From JBFXEO01 sp050180015 (GTDB taxonomy: Bacteria; Bacteroidota; Bacteroidia; Bacteroidales; Tenuifilaceae), in NCBI GenBank assembly GCA_050180015.1, contig JBFXEO010000044.1:1-15813 (forward strand): a DNA stretch of 15,813 bases. Reading direction: 5' to 3'. Every line of letters starts with the position of its first letter. Position 1 is the first letter of the stretch. Made by a program: the position numbers and the translations under genes. The notes under the pieces are model-generated. The model searched no databases, was not told the origin of the DNA, and saw only the letters and a list, made by a program, of their open reading frames with translations. Below are positions 6,942 to 13,419 of this stretch, one piece after another.

Positions 6942-7751
6942 ATGAGAACAGGGTTTCTGGGACAAATTTACAATTATTACAAGTTCTGGCTTAACAGTAA
7001 ACCGCAAGGAGGCTATGGAATTCATTCACCTTACGTTTACAAGCTTTATACAGAGGTAATAGAACCCGACAAGAAAGAAAAGATCTTTGACAAAATTGAA
7101 GGATACCGGAGAGATTTGATGCGGTGCGGGCTATCAATCATTAGGAAATCAATTGGCAATAGTTTACGCGGTGGGTATAGGGGCGAGGAAATTTCACTAA
7201 AAAAGATTGCTGGTGCTGTTTCAGTGCCACCGCATCTGGGTAGGCTACTTTACCGCCTGTGTAGCTATTATCAGCCAAGGAATATTGTTGAGTTGGGTAC
7301 CTGCGTGGGCATCAGCACCATGTACCTAACTACGTACAGCCAGCAATCCACTGTATTTACCATAGATGGCGATGAAGCGGTTTTGGGAATAGCACAAACC
7401 CGATTCCGGCAATACGGGTTTTCGAACATTCAAACCCTTGCAGGAAATTTCGATGTTCAACTTCCCAGAATTGTAAACGAGCTGAACAGCGTGGATATGG
7501 TTTTTATTGATGGCGACCATAACGAAAGAGCGTTGATAGGATACGTTAACCAGGTAATGCCCAAAATAAACAACAAGAGCATAATTATAGTTGATGATAT
7601 ACGCTGGAGCAAGGGAATGGAGAAAGCATGGAAGTATTTATGCTCATTGCCCGATGTTAGTATTTCTATTGATCTCTTCCGATGCGGTATCCTTATTTTT
7701 GAAGAAGGAATTGCCAAGCAACATTTCCTGCTAAGATATGGCCCTTACTAA
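6942..7751 (+). CDS. Class I SAM-dependent methyltransferase, O-methyltransferase-like
   Basis: The 269-residue product has a Rossmann-type methyltransferase domain in its C-terminal two thirds. Visible are motif I VELGTCVGIST (116-126, SAM binding), an acidic residue after the second strand (TIDGDEA, 140-146), FIDGDH (188-193) and IIIVDDIRWS (214-223). The FIDGDH and VDD acidic residues are placed as in metal-dependent O-methyltransferases of the Methyltransf_24/Methyltransf_3 type. The N-terminal 80 residues are basic and aromatic, with GGYGIHSPYVYKLY (23-36), and may bind substrate. There is no signal peptide, so it is cytoplasmic. The substrate cannot be read from the sequence. An ABC ATPase gene begins within 30 bp and may share its transcript. 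Confidence 0.85.
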   Translation: MRTGFLGQIYNYYKFWLNSKPQGGYGIHSPYVYKLYTEVIEPDKKEKIFDKIEGYRRDLMRCGLSIIRKSIGNSLRGGYRGEEISLKKIAGAVSVPPHLGRLLYRLCSYYQPRNIVELGTCVGISTMYLTTYSQQSTVFTIDGDEAVLGIAQTRFRQYGFSNIQTLAGNFDVQLPRIVNELNSVDMVFIDGDHNERALIGYVNQVMPKINNKSIIIVDDIRWSKGMEKAWKYLCSLPDVSISIDLFRCGILIFEEGIAKQHFLLRYGPY

Positions 7752-7780
7752 ATTTGAATAAAACACATATACCGGCAAAA

Positions 7781-8512
7781 ATGAACAATACCGATTTGAT
7801 TACCATACACAACATCAGAAAGTTCTACCAGGTGGGTACTGTTGTGGTAAAAGCCTTGAAGGGTGTTGATTTAACCATTGGAAAAAATGAGTACGTGGCC
7901 ATTATGGGGCCATCCGGCTCGGGTAAATCTACGCTCATGAATATTCTGGGATGCCTTGATACACCCACCGAAGGGTCCTACATACTTAACGGAACCGACG
8001 TTAGCAAACTATCCGACGATGCTTTGGCCGATATTAGAAACAAGGAAATTGGCTTTGTATTCCAAACCTTTAACCTTTTACCCAGATATACCGCCCTCGA
8101 TAACGTAGTTCTTCCGCTGATTTATGCTGGTATTACAAAACAGGAAAGAACCGAAAAGGCCATAAACGCGTTGAGAAACGTTAGCCTTGAGGACAGAATG
8201 GAGCATAAGCCCAATGAGCTATCGGGCGGACAACGTCAGCGCGTGGCTGTTGCCCGGGCATTGGTTAATAACCCATCAATAATACTAGCCGACGAGCCTA
8301 CCGGAAACCTCGACTCCAAAACATCCATAGATATAATGAATTTATTCGAGGACATATACTCGCAGGGTAATACGATTATACTCGTAACCCACGAGGAAGA
8401 GATAGCCAAACACGCCCGGAGAATAGTTAGGCTACGCGATGGCGTGATTGAGTCCGATGAAATTAACCATCATCCAACGCTAAAACAAAAAGTGGTTATA
8501 ACCGAACAGTAA
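7781..8512 (+). CDS. ABC transporter ATP-binding protein, LolD/MacB type
   Basis: This is a stand-alone ATPase subunit of 243 residues with every catalytic motif intact: Walker A GPSGSGKST (43-51), Q-loop glutamine 95 in FVFQTFNLLP, signature LSGGQRQR (147-154), Walker B ILADEP (168-173) and switch histidine H204. The sequence around IMGPSGSGKSTLMNILGCLD and ADEPTGNLDS places it in the LolD/MacB/FtsE-like group, whose partners are FtsX-like permeases that power lipoprotein release, efflux or envelope remodelling. No permease is encoded in the window. I chose the ATG at 7781; a TTG at 7754, three bases after the methyltransferase stop, would add nine residues. A hairpin follows the gene. Confidence 0.93.
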   Translation: MNNTDLITIHNIRKFYQVGTVVVKALKGVDLTIGKNEYVAIMGPSGSGKSTLMNILGCLDTPTEGSYILNGTDVSKLSDDALADIRNKEIGFVFQTFNLLPRYTALDNVVLPLIYAGITKQERTEKAINALRNVSLEDRMEHKPNELSGGQRQRVAVARALVNNPSIILADEPTGNLDSKTSIDIMNLFEDIYSQGNTIILVTHEEEIAKHARRIVRLRDGVIESDEINHHPTLKQKVVITEQ

Positions 8513-8535
8513 AACTTTGGGTATGCTATAGAACA

Positions 8536-8574
8536 AGGGACTTGCCTGACATAGCTGGCAAGTCCTTCCTTTTA
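8536..8574 (+). terminator. Probable intrinsic terminator after the ABC ATPase gene
   Basis: A 9-bp perfect stem (GGACTTGCC at 8538-8546, complement at 8557-8565), extended by a G:U and an A:T pair, encloses a 10-base loop and is followed by the T-rich TTCCTTTT. It starts about 25 bp after the stop and would separate the gene from the adenosyltransferase downstream. Confidence 0.65.
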
Positions 8575-8617
8575 AGAGTCATCGAAGCCTTAACCTCACT
8601 TAAAAAAACACAATGCC

Positions 8618-9166
8618 ATGAAACTATAGACTAAAACCGGAGATAAGGGAACAACATCGCTAATCGGGGGCAAGCGTGTTCCCAAATACCATCCACGGAT
8701 TGAAACTTACGGAACTGTTGACGAGCTAATTGCATTCACCGGATTGCTCCGGGACCAGCCCGTGGATAGCCATACCAAAGAGTTGCTGGTAACCATTCAG
8801 GATAAGCTGATGAACTGCGCATCCATACTGGCTGCCGACTGCTCGGACTGCAATGTGCGAGTACCTACTGTTGAAGATTCTGACATAAAACGCCTTGAAA
8901 AGGAAATCGACGAGATGGACTCCGTGCTGGAGCCAATTACCTCGTTCGTTTTACCCGGCGGGCACCAGACCGTATCCATTTGCCATGTTTGCCGGACTGT
9001 ATGTCGCCGCGCCGAACGGCTGTCAACAAAATTGGCAGAGGAAACACCGCTACCCGAAAATGTAGTAATATACCTTAACCGTCTGAGCGATTTCTTTTTT
9101 GTCCTTTCCAGGAAAATTGCCAAAGAGCTAAATATTGATCAAATAAAATGGCAACCTAATATTTAA
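8618..9166 (+). pseudogene. PduO-type cob(I)alamin adenosyltransferase, interrupted by an amber codon at position 4
   Basis: The family transfers the adenosyl group of ATP to cob(I)alamin, making coenzyme B12. Reading from ATG 8618 gives M-K-L-stop, then an uninterrupted frame to the TAA at 9164-9166. The start of that frame, TKTGDKGTTSLIGGKR, is the conserved ATP-binding N-terminus, so the normal protein would begin M-K-(I/L)-Y-TKTGDKG and have about 182 residues. The TAG at 8627-8629 sits exactly where tyrosine (TAT/TAC) is expected, a one-base change. Later family marks are intact: YGTVDEL (about 31-37), CRRAER (128-133) and YLNRLSDFFFVLSR (152-165). No ATG follows in frame before the core, and the TTG at 8744 would remove the ATP-binding motif. 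Possible explanations are a recent nonsense mutation, a sequencing error or readthrough. Confidence 0.85.
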
Positions 9167-9179
9167 TGTTATTTTTTTT

Positions 9180-9187
9180 TATATTTG
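9180..9187 (+). promoter_or_regulatory. Candidate -7 promoter box of the DUF2795 gene
   Basis: TATATTTG matches the Bacteroidota -7 motif TAnnTTTG exactly and lies 65 bases before the ATG at 9253, just after a run of ten T residues. No clear TTTG is found 19-21 bases upstream, so only half of the promoter is supported. Confidence 0.4.
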
Positions 9188-9252
9188 CCTAAACCGTTAA
9201 GAGTTACAAAGATTTAATTACCAACAACTTAACAATATACTGACTATTAACT

Positions 9253-9474
9253 ATGTACTGGACACTTGAATTAGCATCCAAATTGGAAGATGCGCCTTGG
9301 CCAGCAACAAAAGAAGAACTTATTGACTATGCTATCCGTTCAGGCGCACCACTTGAAGTGATTGAAAACCTCCAGGAGCTGGAGGATGAAAATGAGATTT
9401 ATGAGAGTATAGAAGATATCTGGCCCGATTACCCAACGAAAGAGGATTTCTTTTTTAACGAAGATGAATACTAA
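9253..9474 (+). CDS. Small acidic DUF2795 protein
   Basis: The 73-residue product begins MYWTLELASKLEDAPWPATK and ends with the acidic KEDFFFNEDEY. I recognise this as the compact DUF2795-type protein widespread in Bacteroidota, with the conserved WPATKEELIDYAIRSGAPLE segment (16-35) and an E-rich helix ENLQELEDENEIYESIEDIW. It has no signal peptide or membrane segment and is presumably cytoplasmic. Its function is not known; its acidity and small size could suit a protein partner or regulator, which is inference. It appears to be monocistronic, with its own -7 box upstream and a terminator immediately after its TAA. Confidence 0.88.
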   Translation: MYWTLELASKLEDAPWPATKEELIDYAIRSGAPLEVIENLQELEDENEIYESIEDIWPDYPTKEDFFFNEDEY

Positions 9475-9477
9475 AAA

Positions 9478-9504
9478 AGAGGAGAGGTTTTACACCTCTC
9501 TTTT
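9478..9504. terminator. Terminator shared by the DUF2795 gene and the OstA-like gene
   Basis: GAGAGGT (9482-9488) pairs with ACCTCTC (9494-9500) around a five-base loop. A-rich sequence on the left and TTTT on the right extend the stem with A:U and G:U pairs. It lies between two convergent stops and touches the TGA of the OstA-like gene at 9504-9506, so it probably acts in both directions. Confidence 0.75.
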
Positions 9505-11117
9505 CATTTGATACTGGGTTTTAGCACCATTCTTCTGTTTTTTCCCTTTTCATCGGGAAAAAGGATTAAGCTTTTAGGAATAACTGCATACTTATCCTTG
9601 GGTCTTAGACTATCTAACCACCGAAAACCTTTAAGGGTAACATCTTCCGGTTCAGCCATTGCTATGGGGTAAAGGTTTGAGATAGGTTTCTCCCTAAAAA
9701 CAATCCGGCTAACCTTATTGTCCTTAACGCCAATCGTTAAGTTGGAGCTCTCGGCCCTATTCACCATGGTCAATGAGTCATCCTCCCTCATGTAGTAAAC
9801 AGTCTGGCCATTGCCAATAACATCCATCCTGGCAAGTTTACCGTTAATGAAATGGGCAAAAATATTCTTTCCGGCAACCTGGTTAAAGCGCTCCTCCTCT
9901 TCCTTAGAGGTGATGAATGCGGCCCCCTCGAAATCCATCTGACGAATTTGCCTGTTTGCGGAATGAACCGTTATCAGGTTAGCCGATAGCTGGTTCACAT
10001 CATTCCACATAACAGGATCTACGTGCATTATAAGGGTAGAGTCCAAGGAGTTATATGTCATTGAATCGCATACACCCTGAATATCGTTACGGAAAAACTT
10101 AACATTGCCAATTGCTTTTAGCACCTTATAGGTGGAATCCTTGGGGTTTTTAACTTCGTTCCCGTCTTTTCGGCTGATCACAAATAATTTATCCGACCGT
10201 AAAAATAAGGTATCGGTCTTATCAACCATCATCACATAAGGGTTTTCGGTGATTTCTGCCTCCTTGGAAGTATCCCAGTAATTTGCCTTATCACCGTAGG
10301 CGTAGGTTTTATTCGTAGTATCAACCACTACAACATGGCCAATGGACCTGGCATAGCCATTCGCCTTGTCGTAAAAAATAGCATCGCCAAACAGCTTGTT
10401 GCTGCCGCTAAGAATATAGGCATTCTTTTGAAGGTTAGATTGTCCGAACTTACGGTTATGCCAGCCTTTCTCGCAGTAGGCAAAATTTCCCTCGTTAAAT
10501 AAAAAAGTTGGGCCAAAAAAATACGCCACCTCCGATGTGGAATTATATTCCAACGAATCGGTATAAACCGTTCCATCGGGATCGAGCATTTGCACATCTC
10601 CGGCAAAGGCAAAGCTGCTCCTCCCCCGATCGTAGTAACCGCGCTTGCTGGTTAACTTTGAATCCTTGGAGGTTAGAACCCCGCCACCAATATAGTAAAC
10701 ATAGTTTGTTTTAGAATTAAACCTTAAGTTATTGGTTACCAGAAGGGCATCCTCTTCGACCAAACGAACCTGTTTGCCAGAAAGCTCACCCACGGAGGTA
10801 TTCCCATCGAAATGCAGCTTATCCCCGTAAATCTTAGTTTTCTCTTTCGATATCACAACATTTCCATAGGCATCGAACCAGTTCCCGTCGGCATTATAGT
10901 ATGCGCTATCGCATACTATCCTGGTGTTATCGTAAAGAAATCTTACATTGTCAATGTAACGAATTATCTTTTGTCCCAAAATGTTGAGGTTTTTCATTGA
11001 TTTTGCCCCCTCCAGCCTAATTTTAGATTTTTGCTGTGCGGATAAGCTAGTAGTACACAGTAGCTGTACAGCAAGTAGTAGAAGTATAAACAGGGCTGAC
11101 TTTCTCACAAAATACAT
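9504..11117 (-). CDS. OstA-like (LptA-type) secreted protein
   Basis: The 537-residue product has a signal peptide (about 1-27, ending LSAQ) and then repeated beta-strand units of the OstA/LptA type. Examples are YDNTRIVCDSAYYNADGNWF followed by DAYGNVVISKEKTKIYGDKL, and, later, YKVLKAIGNVKFFRNDIQGV followed by CDSMTYNSLDSTL. Proteins of this fold form the periplasmic bridge that carries lipopolysaccharide to the outer membrane. This one is about three times longer than E. coli LptA, as is common for the Bacteroidota OstA-like proteins, and it lacks a C-terminal barrel like that of LptD. The C-terminal ~100 residues may be a separate domain. It starts 9 bp after the surA-like gene and is the last gene of the minus-strand cluster. 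Confidence 0.85.
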   Translation of the reverse strand: MYFVRKSALFILLLLAVQLLCTTSLSAQQKSKIRLEGAKSMKNLNILGQKIIRYIDNVRFLYDNTRIVCDSAYYNADGNWFDAYGNVVISKEKTKIYGDKLHFDGNTSVGELSGKQVRLVEEDALLVTNNLRFNSKTNYVYYIGGGVLTSKDSKLTSKRGYYDRGRSSFAFAGDVQMLDPDGTVYTDSLEYNSTSEVAYFFGPTFLFNEGNFAYCEKGWHNRKFGQSNLQKNAYILSGSNKLFGDAIFYDKANGYARSIGHVVVVDTTNKTYAYGDKANYWDTSKEAEITENPYVMMVDKTDTLFLRSDKLFVISRKDGNEVKNPKDSTYKVLKAIGNVKFFRNDIQGVCDSMTYNSLDSTLIMHVDPVMWNDVNQLSANLITVHSANRQIRQMDFEGAAFITSKEEEERFNQVAGKNIFAHFINGKLARMDVIGNGQTVYYMREDDSLTMVNRAESSNLTIGVKDNKVSRIVFREKPISNLYPIAMAEPEDVTLKGFRWLDSLRPKDKYAVIPKSLILFPDEKGKNRRMVLKPSIK

Positions 11118-11126
11118 TGCTGATTC

Positions 11127-12473
11127 TTACTTTATCCAACCATTCGACTCAAAGCTGCAATTCCGGAAGGAGGGGTCAATCCTAATAAATGTTGTTTTCT
11201 GCTTTTTTGCCAACCACCCCTTTAAAATGTCGTTTTCTACATCCTGTTTGGCCAGGCTTTGAATAACATCGTAGTCATCTTTAATGTTGGCCCTGTGCGA
11301 GGCAGCAAACCGCTTAACTTTGATAACTTTGAATACAACATTCGCGTGGTCGTCTCTCGACTCGAAAGGGGCACTTAACTCACCAACCTTTAATTCCTTA
11401 ATAACGTAGTAATCCGATGGTTGCAGCTGATCTTTCTCGAACATGGATGTGTTGGTGTAGGGGTTGATGACCAGCCCCCCGTTGAGCATCGATTTTTTAT
11501 CCTCGGAAAACTTTAGCGCCGCCCTTTCAAAAGTTAAGCTATCATTAATCACCAAATTCCTCACGCTATCCAACTTAGCTATGGCCTGCGACAACATTTC
11601 CGATGAAAACTGGGGTTTTATAAGGATATGCCGGACGTTTACCCTATCGCCCTTGTTTTCTATCATTTGAATAATATGAAAACCGTACTCTGTTTCCACA
11701 ATCGAGCTAACCTGGCCATCCTTTAAGTTAAAGGCTGCATCGGCAAATGCCTTTACATACTCATCGCGTGTACGGAAGCCCAGCTCGCCGCCCCGAATTG
11801 CCGATGCCCTATCTTCGGAGTATGCAACTGCCAGAGTTGAAAAGCGCTCACCGTTTAAAACTCTATTCCGGATATCGAGCAGCTTTTCCTTAACCTGAAA
11901 CTTTGCCTCGGCCGTTGAGGGGGGGTATATCATAATTTGCTGTAGCTCGTACTGATCTGGAATTACAGGAAGGCTATCCTCGGGGGTTTTCCTGAAAAAA
12001 CTCTTCACCTCCGATGGAGTTATATTCACCTTGTCAACTATTTTCTGCCTCATTTGCTGGGTTAACTGCTGCTCACCAATAAGTTCCCGCAAATCGTCCT
12101 TAATTTCATAAATAGGTTTGTTGAAGTAGTCCTCCAGGCCCTTCTCAGATCCAATCTGATTTACAAAATATTTTAACCTACGGTCAATCTCCATTTCCAC
12201 CGAAGCATCATTTACGGTTAAGCTGTCTATTTTGGACTGAGCCAGCAGGAGCTTCTGCATAAGGAGCTGCTCAAGAACTGAGCATTTATCGTTATCCCGT
12301 GTAATTACGCCCTGCATTTTCATGCGCATTATTTCCTGCTCTATGTCCGATTGCAATACCCGTTCCCCGCCAACAACGGCAACAACCTGATCTATAATCT
12401 CCTGCGATTTCAGATGCCCGAACGCTCCTACTAGCAATACTGCCACAATACCCGTAAATCGAAAAAATTTCAT
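11127..12473 (-). CDS. surA: SurA-type periplasmic peptidylprolyl isomerase
   Basis: SurA-type proteins are periplasmic chaperones that escort unfolded outer-membrane proteins and carry parvulin domains. The 448-residue product has a signal peptide (about 1-23), a SurA N-terminal chaperone domain beginning DQVVAVVGGERVLQSDIEQE (28-47), and two parvulin-like domains. The first spans about 174-272, with YSEDRASAIRGGELGF and VETEYGFHIIQM. The second starts at VNVRHILIKP (278-287) and ends near 385, with KFSEDKKSMLNGG. This N-domain plus two-parvulin arrangement and the length fit SurA, although orthology to E. coli SurA is inferred. It is followed after 9 bp by the OstA-like gene, which also serves outer-membrane assembly. 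Confidence 0.88.
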   Translation of the reverse strand: MKFFRFTGIVAVLLVGAFGHLKSQEIIDQVVAVVGGERVLQSDIEQEIMRMKMQGVITRDNDKCSVLEQLLMQKLLLAQSKIDSLTVNDASVEMEIDRRLKYFVNQIGSEKGLEDYFNKPIYEIKDDLRELIGEQQLTQQMRQKIVDKVNITPSEVKSFFRKTPEDSLPVIPDQYELQQIMIYPPSTAEAKFQVKEKLLDIRNRVLNGERFSTLAVAYSEDRASAIRGGELGFRTRDEYVKAFADAAFNLKDGQVSSIVETEYGFHIIQMIENKGDRVNVRHILIKPQFSSEMLSQAIAKLDSVRNLVINDSLTFERAALKFSEDKKSMLNGGLVINPYTNTSMFEKDQLQPSDYYVIKELKVGELSAPFESRDDHANVVFKVIKVKRFAASHRANIKDDYDVIQSLAKQDVENDILKGWLAKKQKTTFIRIDPSFRNCSFESNGWIK

Positions 12474-12505
12474 TCCTATAAAATGTTTAGTTTATCAAAC
12501 TTTTC

Positions 12506-12524
12506 TGCAACAATTTTTGCTGCA
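12506..12524 (-). repeat. Small hairpin between the SurA-like lipoprotein and surA
   Basis: On the minus-strand transcript TGCAGCAA and TTGTTGCA pair over eight positions, including one G:U, around a three-base loop. It lies in the 76-bp gap between the two genes. No U tract follows, so it is not a standard terminator; it may be an RNA processing or stability element, or chance. Confidence 0.3.
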
Positions 12525-12549
12525 TTTAATAATATCACTATAGATCTCC

Positions 12550-13401
12550 CTAAAATACCTGAAAATATGAATTATCCTGAGCGTTCCTGTAAATATTCTG
12601 CTCAATATCCTTGATTAGCTTTTGCTTACGGGAATTGAGAACTATTTCTTTAATTCCAACTGTAACATAGTCAAACGGAGCAACTGATCCCTTGAAAATT
12701 ACCTCGCGAAAGTTCACCAAATATACGTAATCGCCATCCTCCATTTCAATACTTCGCTGCCTGCTCAGATACGACTCGGGATTTTCTACCGGATACGGGA
12801 TTTCACGAAGAATGAATGAAAGTGAAACCCACCTATCGCCAAAGTAATCGTACTTGGTGGAGGACTGGTAGGCTAGGTTATCGAGTAACTTTATATCCTC
12901 ATCGCGGGTTGATTTATAAAGCTCCTTTATTTTCTGAACTTGCGGGGCTTCTTTTCTGAGTTTAATGTATAGAACCTTTGCAATTGTTTCGTCGAGTACA
13001 AAATTATCCTTATTGGCATCGTAGTAATCCTGCAATTCCTGGTAGCTGACGGCAGTATCCATTTTTTGGTTGATATACTCCTGTTCATACTTGAATATCA
13101 GCAGCGATGTACGGTAATCTTCCAGCAGCATGGCCACATTTTTCTGAGAATCGCTCAAGTTCAGCTCTGCCACCCGGAGAAGTAGCTGGGTTTGAATCCA
13201 CTTATCCACATAGGCCCTCATAATTAAAATGCTATCCTCCTTAGAAATACCATGCATAATGATGTTCTCGACATCCTTGGAGTATAGGTACTTGTCGTAA
13301 ACCCTTGCAATAGGTTCGGGCTTTTTCTTCGGCTCTATACACGATGATAGCAGGAACATCAACCCTATCAGCGCTACAACTTTTACATTCATGGTATTCA
13401 T
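12550..13401 (-). CDS. SurA-like lipoprotein without a recognisable parvulin domain
   Basis: The 283-residue product starts with a lipoprotein signal, and the lipobox FLLSSC puts the lipidated cysteine at residue 21. Residues 30-130 resemble the helical SurA/PpiD N-terminal chaperone region: IARVYDKYLYSKDVENII, then a helix with VDKWIQTQLLLRVAELNLSD. The following stretch, with YQELQDYYDANKDNFVLDET, matches the linker that usually precedes a parvulin domain. The part after it (about 145-283) lacks the GGxLG and FGYHI-type signatures seen in its two neighbours. It is probably a chaperone that has lost isomerase activity. It lies 18 bp after a double-parvulin gene and upstream of surA. An ATG at 13392 would be an equally good start. 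The stop is TAG. Confidence 0.75.
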   Translation of the reverse strand: MNTMNVKVVALIGLMFLLSSCIEPKKKPEPIARVYDKYLYSKDVENIIMHGISKEDSILIMRAYVDKWIQTQLLLRVAELNLSDSQKNVAMLLEDYRTSLLIFKYEQEYINQKMDTAVSYQELQDYYDANKDNFVLDETIAKVLYIKLRKEAPQVQKIKELYKSTRDEDIKLLDNLAYQSSTKYDYFGDRWVSLSFILREIPYPVENPESYLSRQRSIEMEDGDYVYLVNFREVIFKGSVAPFDYVTVGIKEIVLNSRKQKLIKDIEQNIYRNAQDNSYFQVF

Positions 13402-13419
13402 AGTATAGTGCCCAGTAAT

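Noticed and set aside
8513..8617. Cobalamin riboswitch in front of the adenosyltransferase
   Set aside because: The space of about 105 bases is largely taken by a terminator hairpin and is too short for a B12 riboswitch; no B12-box-like sequence was seen.
8627..8629. Genome-wide reassignment of TAG as a sense codon
   Set aside because: TAG is used as the normal stop of rnfC, rnfE, the DUF3108 gene and the SurA-like lipoprotein in this same window, so general reassignment is unlikely.
8744..9166. Shortened adenosyltransferase starting at TTG 8744 as the functional gene
   Set aside because: It would lose the TKTGDKGTT nucleotide-binding segment and the YGTVDEL region that the family needs.
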